This document shows, in pieces, positions 35,121 to 46,369 of a stretch of 64,000 nt of DNA; within the stretch, counting starts at the first letter, position 1; the number at the start of each line of letters is the position of its first letter. The stretch is from Maratus speciosus (taxonomy: Eukaryota; Arthropoda; Arachnida; Araneae; Salticidae), in assembly GCA_963932465.1 (NCBI GenBank), contig OZ010795.1, forward strand, positions 518,821,451 through 518,885,450, written 5' to 3'. A model generated the notes under the pieces. It saw nothing but the letters and a program-made list of their open reading frames with translations, did not search any database and was not told the DNA's origin. A program made the position numbers and the translations under genes.

Positions 35121-37281
35121 AGGTAGCTTTCATTACAAAAAGCTACCTATTGCAGCCGTTCGGAGGAAAGCGATTTCAAAAAATTTTGGTATATTTTCAT
35201 CGATCATGACCCCCAGACCCCAAAACCACTCTCCGTTCAAAATTGATATATATATATATATATATATGACCTATGTCACACTGTAACTCTCGTATTTATG
35301 AACCGATTTGGATGTAATTCGGTGTGTACATAGTACATACCAATATCTCGACCGAGTTCGTTGGCCAGCTTCATCCGCCATTTTGTTTCAAAATGGCGGC
35401 CATTTAAATTTTTTTTTAATTTAAAATTTGAAATGCGGTACCAAAAAATTACAAATGGAAAAATATTTTTTTCTTATGTATTTGACCTTTATACAAAGAT
35501 TCCGGAGCAGTTTTTGTTTCGTCTATATCTTAAAAAATGGCTGAGTTATAGCATTTTGAATTTCTAGCGTGGCTGGCATTTTGAAACGTCCTGAATTTTG
35601 TCACGCGATGAAAGGCGTATTTATGAACCGATTTCGATGTAATTTCGTTTATACATAGTACATACCAATGTCTCGACCGAGTTCGTTGGCCAGCTTCATC
35701 CGCCATCTTGTTTAAAAATGACGGCCATTTAAATTTTTAAGAAAAATTTAAATTTGAAATGTGGTACCAAAAAATTGAAAACTGAAAAAATATTTTTTTC
35801 TTATGTATTTGACCTTGATAAAAAGATTCGGGAGCAGTTTTTGTTTCGTCTATATCTTAAAATATGGCTGAGTTATAGCATTTTGAATTTCTAGCGTGTC
35901 TGACCATTTGAAACGTCCTGATATTTGTCACGTGATAACAGACGTATTTATAAACCGATTTGGATGTACCTTGGTGTGTACATAGTACATACAAATATCT
36001 CGACCGAGTTCGTTGGCCAGCTTCCTTCGCCATCTTGTTCCAAAATGGCGGCCATTTAAAAATTTTTTAAAAATTTTAAATTTAAAATGAGATACCAAAA
36101 AATTGGAAAATGAAAAAGATTTTTTTCATATGTGTTTGACCTTAATACAAAGATTCCGGAACAGGTTTTGTTTCGTCTATATCTAAAAAAATGGCTCAGT
36201 TATAGCATTTTGAATTTCTATTGTGGCTGACATTTTAAAACGACCTGATTTTTGTCACGCGATAACAGGCGTATTTATGGACCGATTTGGATGTAACTTG
36301 GTCTGTACATAGTACATATCAATGTCTCGACCGAGTTCGTTGGCCAGCTTCTTTCGCCATCTTGTTTCAAAAGGGTTGCCATTTAAATAAATTAAATTTA
36401 AAATATAAAATGAGGTATTTAAAAATTGGAAAATGAAAAAGATTTTTTTTATGTGTTTGTCCTTGATACAAAGATTCTGGAGCAGTTTTTGTTTCTGAAA
36501 ATTTGTTGTTTTGTTTATATCTAAAAAAATGGTTGAATTATAGCACTTTGAATTTCTAGCATGGCTAACACTTTGAAACGATCTTGTATTTGTCACGCGA
36601 TAACACACGTATTCGCCTATTTCGATGGAAGAAGGCATGTGGATAGTATACATCAATATCTTGACCAAGTTCGCTGGCCAGCTTCATCAGCCATCTTGCT
36701 TCAAAATGGCGACCATTAAATTAAAAAAAAGTTATATTTAAAGTGACGTGCAAAAAAATTAAAAATTGAAAAAGGTTTTTTTCTTAAGTATTTGACCTTG
36801 ATATAAGGATTCAGGAGCACTTTTTGTTTGTCTTTATCTTAAAAAATGGCTCAGATATAGCAGTTTCAATTTCTAATGTGGGTGACATTTTGAAAAATAT
36901 GATTTTTTGCCTGCGACAGCACTCGTATATATCAACAGATTCCGATGGGAGTGAGCATGTGCACAGCAATTACTAAGGTCTCGACCGAGTTCACTGGTTA
37001 GCCTCATCAACCATGTTGTCTTACAATGGCAGGAAATTTAAGAAATCGCCGAATTTGGCAGCCAAATATAAGTTACTTTAAATAAAAGCAGCTTGGATAA
37101 AGCTGACTAATTTCGCGAAATTCTCATTCATAATGATTTAGTATTGATAAAAATTAGTATTGAATCTCCTATATTCGGTTTCCACTAAATTGAGCTTCCT
37201 GTGTTTGAATAATATAACTTGGCTTTTTTAAAATAAGGAATATGAAAGCTACCTCTTCCTCCCGGCACTGGCCGGAAGGAC
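35121..37281 (+). mobile_element. HINE-like element A, inner complete copy
   Basis: The 5' hairpin is AGGTAGCTTT (35121) paired with AAAAGCTACCT (ends 35148), then ATTGCAGCCGTTCGGAGGAA and a TA microsatellite. Six units follow (GTCTCGACC near 35345, 35669, 36000, 36325, 36656, 36980). The 3' subterminal repeat GAAAGCTACCT (37244-37254) is followed by a CCGG-CACTGG-CCGG hairpin (37262-37275) and GAAGGAC. The outer element resumes at once with TTTTAATTTCTAGC. TTTT stands on both sides, the target side being a T run. No typical GTCY block is present in this family. Confidence 0.85.
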
Positions 37282-38430
37282 TTTTAATTTCTAGCTTGGC
37301 TGACATTTTGAATTGACCTGATTTTTGTCACGTGATAACAGGCGTATTTATGAATCGATTTGGATGTACCTTGGTGTATATATAATACGCACAATTGTCT
37401 CGACCGAGTTCGTTGGCCAGCTTCATCCGCCATCTTGTTTCTAAATGGCGGCCATTTAAATTAAAAAAAATAAAATTTAAAATGTGGTAGCAAAAAATCA
37501 AAAATTAAAAAAATATTTCTTTCTTATGTGTTTTGGCCTTGATACAAAGATTCCGGAGCGTTTTTTGTTTCCTCTATATCTTAAAAAATGGCTGAGTTAT
37601 AGCACTTAGAATTTCTACCTTGGCTGACATTTTGACACGACCTGATATTTGTCACGCGATAACAGGCGTATTTATGAACCGATTTGGATGTACATTGGTG
37701 TATACATAATACGTACCAATGTCTCGACCGATGTCGTTTGCCAGCTTCATACGCCATCTTGTTTCAAAATGGCGACCATTTATTTTTTTTTATTTAAAAT
37801 TTAAAATGAGGTACCAAAAAATTGGAAAATGAAAAAGATTTTATTTGTATGTGTTTGATTTTAATACAAAGATTCCGGAACGGTTTTTGTTTCGTCTATA
37901 TCTAAAAGAATGGCTGAGTTCTAGCATTTTGAATTTCTATTGTGGCTGACATTTTGAAACGACCTGATTTTTGTTACTGGATAACAGGTGTATTTATGAA
38001 CCGATTTGGATGTAACTTGGTGTGTACATAGTACATACCAATGTCTCGACCGAGTTCGTTGGCCAGCTTCATTCGCCATCTTGTTTCAAAAGGGCTGTCA
38101 TTTAAAAAAATTAAATTAAAAATTTAAAATGAGTTATCAAAAAATTGAAAAATGAAAAAGATTTTTTTTTATGTGTTTGATATTGATACAAAGATTTCGG
38201 AGCAGTTTTTGTTTCGTATATAACAATATCGCTTAAAAAATGGTTGAATTATATCACTTTGAATTTCTAGCATGGCTGACATTTTGAAACAATCTTATAT
38301 TTGTCACGTGATAACACGCGTATTTATTAACCTATTTCGATGTAAGAATGCATGTGGATAGTATATCGTAATGTCTCGACCAAGTTCGCTGACCAGCTTC
38401 ATCAGCCATCTTGATTCAAAATGGAGGCCA
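35370..38430. promoter_or_regulatory. Arrayed CCGCCAT/ATGGCGG palindromes (YY1-like motif pairs)
   Basis: In each 325-bp unit the text CCGCCATCTTGTTTCAAAAT continues into GGCGG, giving arms CCGCCAT and ATGGCGG around 11 bases (for example near 35377-35401, 35699, 36028, 37427, 37750). CAAGATGGCGG (minus strand) and AAAATGGCGG (plus strand) match the known YY1 core AAGATGGCGGC. The palindrome is among the best-kept parts of the unit. Binding is inference. Confidence 0.4.
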
Positions 38431-39004
38431 TTAAATTAAATAAAAAATTATATTCAATAAGAGGTGCAAAAAAATTAGAAATTGAAAAATATTTCTTTCT
38501 TAAGTATTTGACGATGATATAAGGATTTCGGAGCATTTTTTGTTTTGTCTTTATCTTAAAAAATGGCTCAGATATAGGAGTTTCAATTTCTAATGTGGGT
38601 GACATTTTGAAAAATCTGATTTTTTGCCTGCGACAGCGCTTATATATATCAACCGATTCCGATATGAGTGAGCATGTGCACAGGAATTACTAAGGTCTCG
38701 ACCAAGTTCACTCGTTAGCCTGATCCACCATATTGTCTTAAAATAACAGGAACTTCAAGATATCGCCGAATTTGGCAACCAAATATAAGTTTAAATAAAA
38801 GCAGCTTGGCTAAAGCTGAATAATTTCGCGAAATTCTCATTCATAATGATTTAGTATTGATAAAAATTAGTATTGAATCTCCTATAATCGGTTTCCACTA
38901 AATTGAGTTTCGTGTGTTTGAATAATATAAGCTTGCTTTTTAAAAATAAGGAATATGAACGCTATCTCTTCCTCCCGGTACTGGCCGGAAGGACTTTTTG
39001 GGCA

Positions 39005-39454
39005 CGAAAAGCATTCTAGAACAAACGAGGTCAAAAAAATTCGAAAGGAAAATTTAAAAGGAAAAATTTTGAAAGGGAATTTCAATACGGAAAAGCTTTT
39101 ATTGGAGCAAAGACAAAATGAAAATAATGACACGGAAATTCAATTAGATTATTGAAAAGAGAAAGAAAATAATGACATTTGAAGGAGAAAAATGGCGAAA
39201 TGAAAATGGGAGAAATTTAGAATGTTATTTAGTTATGTTAATAATTAAAATACTTTGAATACATAGGAGAAAGACGGGTAAAATTGCCAGTGAGGGCAAA
39301 AAGGCCATTTCGAATTTTCCCGATGTATAGTTCGCCCGCGTCTCAGGAATTGGGCAAAACAGTCATCACAGGTGCTCGTTGTATATTCTTGGTGCGGAAG
39401 ACTACATTTTTCTAGCTCTGAATTCATTTTATTGCATTTTTGATTTTTGGTCAG
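39005..39454. other. Non-coding sequence between elements
   Basis: No domain is found in the 75-codon minus ORF 39245-39472 or elsewhere in this stretch. Confidence 0.35.
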
Positions 39455-40186
39455 TAGGGGAAATTCGGACAAAACCGGGTAGGTGGATAAAACAGGGAGC
39501 CAGGTTTTGTGGCTTGAGTTGTGGTAGTATCTAGCGGAAACTTCGAGAATTACTTCTAGGCGAGAGGCTTGGCAGCACCCAGTAAACAGTAGTCATGTAA
39601 AGCAACTAATTTCGCAGTGGTGATTTTTTTAAAGCTTCACGTGGAAAGGTTAACAATTCGGCGTCTGCAATATTACATTACCAATCCTAAATGCCTATGT
39701 ATTTAGTTTAGGTACGTGAAACGTATGATAGCCAATTATTTACTTGTTATTTTAACGTTTTGTATTGGTGGCTATGAGTTGTTTGAATAACGCTATAGTA
39801 ACATTTCATAAAAATGGCGTGGTCGGACAAAGCCGGAATGCAGGTCATCGGGCACAACCGGGAAGTTCCCGGTTTTGGACAACTCATTTATTTGCGGGAT
39901 TGAAATGGAATTCACTTGTTTAGTTACTCTTTTACGATCTATAAATATTTAAAAACTGTGCAAAAAGAATTATTTAAATTAAGTTGTTATATAGAAAACT
40001 GTTTTTTAGTCATTTATAATCCAAATTAAGTTGAAAAAAAATAGTAAATCGTCGAGTTTGGGCAAAATTAATTTATTCGCGAGATTAATCTTTTGTTTAC
40101 TTTCATAGTAGTTTTTAAGTGTTTAATTTTCTGTGTATCAAATTATTTGTACCTAATAAACTACAAATAATTTTTACTTTCTTCTA

Positions 40187-40433
40187 TATTTAGAAAAAGA
40201 ATGTATTGGATTCGTGGAAAATGTCGACTTCCGGTTTCAATGGATTTATACGTTTTAGAAGGTCCTGAACACGATTTGATAGTTTTTAGAAAATATCTGT
40301 TTATGAATCTATCTGTATGTGATAAAAATTTTGTGGGCGCTCAATCTCAAGAACTAAAGCACGAAATTTCACTACACTTTAGATTCAGTCGGACCTTGAT
40401 ATAAACCAGTGCTGATTAGTGTTAGGTAGCTTT
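40187..40433 (+). mobile_element. HINE-like element B fragment (first duplicate)
   Basis: TTTACTTTCTTCTATATTTA, then GTATTGGATTCGTGGAAAAT and a decayed GTCT zone (TGAATCTATCTGTATGTG). Cut at GCTGATTAGTG by the 5' hairpin of element A (40434-40451). The 67-codon ORF through it is not a gene. Confidence 0.7.
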
Positions 40434-40485
40434 CATTACAAAAAGCTACCTATTGCAGCCGTTCGGAGGAAGGCGATTTCACAAA
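40434..40485 (+). mobile_element. Element A 5' end remnant
   Basis: Only the 5' hairpin and the first bases (ATTGCAGCCGTTCGGAGGAA) remain before the deletion join with the 44996-type sequence. Confidence 0.7.
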
Positions 40486-41404
40486 ATTTTCAAAAGACTT
40501 TTTTTTTTCATTTTTCATAAAAAATACTACTGAAAAGTATTTTCTTTGAATAGAAGAAGGCGGATTGCGGAAACAACTTCTGCAGAGAAATGCTTACTCT
40601 CGACATTTGCTGTCTGTATGTCTACTGGAGGCACTTATATTCCTCCATTTATCATATTGATTCTCTATACTTTATCTTGAAAAATGTAATACTTAAAATA
40701 TTACAAACATAACACTTATTCTTAATGTGTGTTATTTTAGCTTGTGTTTATTAAATATATACATCCTGAATCAATGTGACTTTTTAATTTACCCATGCTG
40801 GCCACTTTTTCCTGCCTTGTCAGGCAAATTGGCCATTTTGTAAATTTTCTTTTAAAGTAACGTATACTTTTTAAAATAATTAAAAAAATATAAAATAGCA
40901 ATTGAAACTCAAATTATTATAGTTACTATTGGTATTTGTTTCTAGAACTGATTAAAAATGTATCATAAAAATTGATCAAACATTAGAAATGCAGCTTTAT
41001 CTTTCCTTCCCCTATATATACTAAATATATTCAGTATGTCTATTCTTATCGTCAGTTAGTAGTTAATTCCTAATCCTTTAATTTTGGAGGTATAGTTTTA
41101 AAAGCAAAAACGTTCCAAACGGTATTATTCTTAATCATAAGAAAACTCTCTTACGATCTATAAATATTTAAAAACTGTGCAAAAAGAATTATTTAAATTA
41201 AGTTGTTATATAGAAAACTGTTTTTAGTCATTTATAATCCAAATTAAGTTGAAAAAAAAATAGTAAATCGTCGAGTTGGGGCTAAATTAATTTATTCGCG
41301 AGATTAATCTTTTGTTTACTTTCATAGTAGTTTTTAAGTATTTAATTTTCTGTGTATCAAATTATTTGTACCTAATAAACTACAAATAATTTTTACTTTC
41401 TTCT

Positions 41405-41642
41405 ATATTTAGAAAAAGAATGTATTGGATTCGTGGAAAATTTCGACTTCCGGTTTCAATGGATTTATACGTTTTAGAAGGTCCTGAGCACGATTTGATA
41501 GTTTTTAGAAAATATCTGTTTGTGAATCTATCTGTATGTGACAAAAATTTTGTGGGCGCTCAATCTCAAGAACTAAAGCACGAAATTTCACTACACTTTA
41601 GATTCAGTCGGACCTTGATATAAACCAGTGCTGATTAGTTTT
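41405..41642 (+). mobile_element. HINE-like element B, 5' part (second duplicate)
   Basis: Near-identical to 40187-40433. Its continuation lies on the far side of element A at 43773-44040 (TTTTGGTGTATATATCTCTA, then the GCTGCATTTTTCACGATTTC unit text), so element A was inserted in GATTAGTTTT|TGGTGT. Confidence 0.75.
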
Positions 41643-43772
41643 AGGTAGCTTTCATTACAAAAAGCTACCTATTGCAGCCGTTCGGAGGAAGGCGATTTCA
41701 AAAAATTTTGGTATATTTTCATCGATCACGACCCCTAGACCCCGAAACCACCCTCCGTTCAAATGTTGATATATATATATATATCTGATCTTTGTCATAC
41801 TGTAACTCTTGTATTTATGAACCGATTTTGATTATACTCGGTGTGTACATAGTACATACCATTGTCTCGACCGAGTTCGTTGGCCAGCTTCATCCGCCAT
41901 CTTGTTTCAAAATGGCGGCCATTTAAAAAAAATTAAAAATTAAAAATTTGAAATGTTGTACCAAAAAATTGAAAATTGAAAGATATTTTTTTCTTATGTG
42001 TTTGACCTTGATATAAAGATTCCGGAGCAGTTTTTGTTTTGTCTATATCTTAAAAAATGGCTGAGTTATAGTATTTTGAATTTCTAGCGTGGCTGACATT
42101 TTGAAACGTCCTGATTTTTGTCAGGCGATAACAGGCGTATTCATGAACCGATTTGGATAAAACTCAGTGTGTACATAGTACATTCCAATGTCTCGACCGA
42201 GTTCGTTGGCCAGCTTCATCCGCCATCTTGTTTCAAAATGGCGGCCATTTAAATAATTTAAAAAAATTTTAAATTTGGAATGTGGTACCAAAAAATTTAA
42301 AATTGAAAAATATTTTTTTCTTATGTATTTCACCTTGACATAAAGATTCCGGAGCAGTTTTTATTTTGTCTATATCTTAAAAAATGGCTGAGTTATAGTA
42401 TTTTGAATTTCTAGCGTTGCTGACATTTTGAAACGTCCTGATTTTTGTTACGCGATAACAGGCGTATTCATGAACCGATATGAGTGTACCTTAGTGTATA
42501 CAAAGTACATACCAATGTCTCGACCGAGTTCGTTGGCCAGCTTCATTCCCCATCTTGTTTCAAAATGGCGGCCATTTAAAGAAATTTTAAATTTAAAATG
42601 AGGTATCAAAAAATTGGAAAATGAAAAAGATTTTTTTCTTATGTGTTTGACCTTGATACAAAGATTCCGGAACAGTTTTTGTTTCGTCTATATCTAAAAA
42701 ATGGTTGAGTTATAGTATTTTGAATTTCTATTGTGGCTGACATTTTGAAACGACCAGATTTTTGTCACGCGATAGCAGGCGTATTTATGAACCGATTTGG
42801 ATGTAACATGGTGTGAACGTAGTACATATCTCGACCGAGCTCGTAGGCAAGCTTCATTCGCCAACTTGTTTCAAAAGGGAACATTTAAAAAAGATTTTTA
42901 ATTTAATATTTAAAGTGAGGTATCAAAAAATTGGAAAAGGCAAAAAGGTTTTTTTTTATGTGTTTGGCCTTGATACAAAGATTACGGGGCAGTTTTTGTT
43001 TCGTCTATATCTTAAAAAATGGTTGAGTTATTGCACTTTGAATTTCTAGCATGGCTGACATTTTGAAACGATCTGATATTTGTCACGCTATAACACAAGT
43101 ATTTAGTAACCTATTTGGATGTTAGAAGGCATGTGGAAAATATATAGCAATGTCTTGACCAAGTTCACTGGCTAGTTTCATCCGCCATCTTGTTTCAAAA
43201 TGGCGGCCATTAAATAAAAAAAAATTATATTTAAAGTGGGGTGCAAAAAAATTAGAAATTGTAAAAAGTTTCTTTCTTAAGTATTTAACCCTTGATATAA
43301 GGATTCGGAGCATTTTTTGTTTTGTCTTTATCTTAAAAATTGGCTCAGATATAGCAGTTTGAATTTGTTTATGTGGGTGACATTTTGAAAATTCCGATTT
43401 TTTGCCTGCGACAGCACTCGTATATATCAACGATTCCTAAGTGAGTGAGCATGTGCACAGGAATTACTAAGGTCTCAAGCAAGTTCACTGGTTAGCCTCA
43501 TCCACCACGTTGTCTTAAAAGGGCAGGCACTTCAAGATATCGCTGAATTTGGAAACCAAATATAAGTTACTTTAAATAAATCAGCTTGGATAAAGCTGAC
43601 TAATTTCGCGAAATTATCATTCATAAGGATTTAGTATTGATAATAATTAGTATTGAATCTTCTATAATCGGTTTCCACTAAATCGAGCTCGTGTGTTTGA
43701 ATAATATAAGCTAGCTTTTTGAAAATAAGGAATATGAAAGCTACCTGTTCCTCCCGCACTGTCCGGAAGGAC
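41643..43772 (+). mobile_element. HINE-like element A, complete copy inside element B
   Basis: The 5' hairpin (41643-41670) is followed by a TA microsatellite and six units near 41862, 42190, 42517, 42830, 43160 and 43480. The last two are of the divergent GCCTGCGACAGC type. The 3' subterminal repeat GAAAGCTACCT (43736-43746) and GTCCGGAAGGAC end it, followed by TTTTT. The boundary is fixed by the interrupted element B text. Confidence 0.85.
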
Positions 43773-44045
43773 TTTTTGGTGTATATATCTCTACAGGTGT
43801 CTGTTATGCTGCATTTTTCACGATTTCCGCAATAACTCTATCCCAAAAACTAATGCAGGGATTTTCATAAAATTTCAGATTCAGTTAGTCCTTGATGTGA
43901 ATTGATGCTGATTACGTTTTGGTGGAAATCGCTCAATGATGGCACTGCTAGACTGAATTTTTCACGATATCTGTTAGTTCTGTCTCAAGAACCAATGCAC
44001 GAATTTTCACCTCATTTCAGATTCAGTTTGTGTTGATACAAGTTG
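43773..44045 (+). mobile_element. HINE-like element B, core remainder
   Basis: Nearly two core units with CAATAACTCTATCCCAAAAA, CTAATGCAGGGATTTTCATA and TTGATGTGAATTGATGCTGA. The 3' end of element B is missing. Confidence 0.65.
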
Positions 44046-44120
44046 ATGCAACCGTCTACGTCTTCTCAAGGTCTGGGCAGAGATATCAAGTGTTCTTTTG
44101 CAGTCTGACTACAGGATATA

Positions 44121-44540
44121 AAGCGTATTCCAGTACAAAGTGGCTCTAGGGCCATCAGGAAATCCAACAAGAATCGAGGGAAAGAAGCTATCCTTACTTC
44201 AACCCCCTACAAATTATAACTCGAACTAGAAGAAAAAGAAAGGATGAAAAAACAAGACAAGAAAGACTTAGCCATGAAGCGAGAACTTTTCAAGATGACA
44301 GAAAAAAAAACTGAGGTGAAAAAGAAAAAGCCAAAGAAGAAAAGACCTTTGACATCAAACGAGGAGAAGCATGAAAGTGATGAAGCATGCATCTTTTTCA
44401 AAGGTTTATCCGAACAATCTAAACCCAAGAAGAGTTGGATACAGTGCCTTCACTGCAAAGGGTTGACACATGAAACGTGCAGCAATGCAGATAAACAAGA
44501 TGAAACTTTTATTTGTTATTTTTGTGCCAAACAAGACATA
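44121..44540 (+). pseudogene. C-terminal zinc-finger remnant of a pogo/Tigger-type transposase
   Basis: The frame begins near KRIPVQSGSRAIRKSNKNRG and reads KEAILTSTPYKL, then a TAA at 44217-44219, then LEEKERM and a lysine-rich stretch (KKKKPKKKR), then a PHD-like cysteine cluster: WIQCLHC, HETC, FICYFC. STP, the basic stretch and WIQC..C...H..C....F.C..C are known from C-termini of pogo-group transposases in arthropods. The position expected to hold the first finger cysteine reads IFFKGL (Phe in place of Cys), and the stop breaks the frame, so it is inactive. The ORF reported as starting at 44244 is the downstream part. It lies 270 bases before the right end of the pogo-like element. Confidence 0.65.
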
Positions 44541-45652
44541 GCTTGCATCATTGTTATTCGATGTAGATTTGATATAGATTCAAACTCTATAAATATAATA
44601 TGTCATATCTCATAAGTTCCTCTTTAATAAACAGTATTATTGCAATGTTACAATGTGTTTTTAATTATTATTTCCAGTTCCCGGTTTAATGTAAATTTTG
44701 AGCCCAGGTCGGTCGTTTTAATGCAAATTTTGACTGTTTTGTTCACATACTGAGTAACAATAATAATAAAAAAAAAAAACCGTTAGCGTTCCGGTTTTGT
44801 CCGACTATCCCCTAGTACAATTTCTTGGTTATAGCTGAATAATATGTAGTGTTAAAATTATTTGCTCTTGTGCTGTTACATCAGAGTTAAATAACCTTTT
44901 AAACGATGATTGTTTCAAAACGCTAAGTCATGTAGATTAGATGCTAGGCCACAGTTTTTGTAATGGCATCATTCCAGGCTAAGTGGCCACAAAGATATCA
45001 CAAACGACTTTTTTTTTCATTTCTCATAAAAAATACTACTGAAAAGTATTTTCTTTGAATAGAAAAAGACGGATTTCGGAAACAACTTCTGCAGAGAAAT
45101 GCTTACTCTCGAAATTTGCTGTCTGTATGTCTACTGGAGGCTCTTATATTCCTCCATTTATCATATTGATTCTCTATACTTTATCTTGAAAAATTTAATA
45201 CTTAAAATATTACAAACATAACACTTATTCTTAATGTGTGTTATTTTAGCATGTGTTTATTAAATATATACATCCTGAATCAATGTGACTTTTTAATTTA
45301 CCCATGCTGGCCACTTTATCCTGCCTAGTCAGGCAATTGGCCATTTTGTAAATTTTCTTTTAAAGTAACATATACTTTTTAAAATAATTAAAAAAATATA
45401 AAATAGCAATTGAAACTCAAATTATTATAGTTACTATTGGTATTTGTTTCTAGAACTGATTAAAAATGTATCATAAAAATTGATCAAACATTAGAAATGC
45501 AGCTTTATCTTTCCTTCCCCTATATATACTAAATATATTTAGTATGTCTCTTCTTATCGTCAGTTAGTAGTTAATTCCTAATCCTTTAATTTTGGAGGTA
45601 TAGTTTAAAAAGCAAAAACGTTCCAAACGGTATTATTCTTAATCATAAGAAA

Positions 45653-46221
45653 ACCTCTTTACGTCAAATTAGATAGTAAAAAAACAAATAAAAAAAATAC
45701 AAAATTAAAATTTATATACTGTCCCTTGGAATTATAATTCATATATTAAATCAAAATCTAACTTCAGAAATTTCTTTTCCTAATCATAAAGTGATAAAAG
45801 AAGGTAAGAAACTGTTTTATGTCATCTAATTTATACTACTTCTTGCATTTCGACATCTTCAATTCCTTTTGAGATGACATCTTTAGCTAACAAAATATAT
45901 TTATTTGGGAGGACGAAAAATATTCGCATTAATGACGATCACACTACACAAACTATCGAAAAAACAATACATAAGCAAACTATCAGTCAGCATAGTTCGA
46001 CGCACTCAGCGCCGTATGTTGATATCTTCTCATTCCGCAACGTATATAAAAAAGCATTTTCCATGCTCTAACATGGAAACTGTTAAGCTTAAATTGTACA
46101 ACGATAAAAACTTATCGAGTTATGATATTTTGAATTTTATAGATTACCTGCGTTTTTTACACTGAAAATATACATTGTTTTATTTGTTAGTGCATGGAGA
46201 AAGTTTTTTCATACATATAAC
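45653..46221. other. Non-coding AT-rich sequence
   Basis: Overlapping ORFs of 65 and 86 codons (45874-46165) have no domain or codon signal that I can support. Confidence 0.35.
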
Positions 46222-46369
46222 CGTATCTGCAAACTTTTACGCTATTTCTTACGGTAAACATAAATAGTAAATTTTGTATCATTTAATCGCCAAGATCAGT
46301 GATTAAATAAAGTAAAAATTTCTTTCAAATTTCAGTGGTAACAAAAAAGCGTAAACATTGTCAGCTATG
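46222..46369. mobile_element. MITE family E, copy 2
   Basis: The left end is worn (TGCAAACTTTTACGCTATTT) and the right end is AGTGGTAACAAAAAAGCGTA followed by AACATTGTCAGCTATG. The middle GATTAAATAA inverted pair is kept. Confidence 0.7.

Larger units (their letters stand above)
34715..39004 (+). mobile_element. HINE-like element A, outer copy (degraded left end)
   Basis: Tandem units of about 325 bp, marked by GTCTCGACCGAGTTCGTTGG, occur near 34909 and then, after the inner insertion, near 37399, 37721, 38044, 38370 and 38696. Each unit also holds the CCGCCATCTTGTTTCAAAAT/GGCGGCC palindrome, a poly-T/AATTTAAAAT spacer, TTTGACCTTGATACAAAGAT, TTTTGTTTCGTCTATATCTT and TTGTCACGCGATAACAGGCG. The last units diverge (GCCTGCGACAGC). 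The 3' end is ATATGAACGCTATCTCTTCC with the CCGG...CCGG hairpin (38970-39000). The 5' hairpin is lost. A full second element A lies inside at 35121-37281. ORFs in this region are repeat read-through. Confidence 0.85.
39457..44812 (+). mobile_element. Pogo-like DNA transposon, inflated by nested insertions
   Basis: The left end GGGGAAATTCGGACAAAACC (39457) and the inverse of the right end (GGGGATAGTCGGACAAAACC read from 44812) match at all but two of the first 22 bases, and TA stands on both sides (39455-39456 and 44813-44814). Inner iterations of CGGACAAA/CCGGTTTTG lie near 39840-39885 and 44680. A zinc-finger C-terminal remnant (44121-44540) agrees with a pogo/Tigger-type transposase. The DDE core is gone; elements B and A and a duplication fill the middle. 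TA duplication and such ends are established for the pogo group. Confidence 0.7.
39932..45652 (+). repeat. Tandem duplication, first copy internally deleted
   Basis: 39932-40485 equals 41151-41695 and 40486-41146 equals 44996-45652, with few changes. The order is therefore two tandem copies of one segment: the first (39932-41146, 1.2 kb) has lost the element A array, the rest of element B, the pogo right half and its flank; the second (41151-45652) keeps them. The copy junction CTCTCTTACG (41146-41156) combines CTCTTTTACG (39927) with CTCTTTACG (45652), a short homology. The deletion join lies near TTCACAAA (40479) against TATCACAAA (44993). Confidence 0.75.

Noticed and set aside
36255..36668. 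137-codon minus-strand ORF.
   Set aside because: It runs through about one and a quarter 325-bp units of element A; related units are closed in the same frame.
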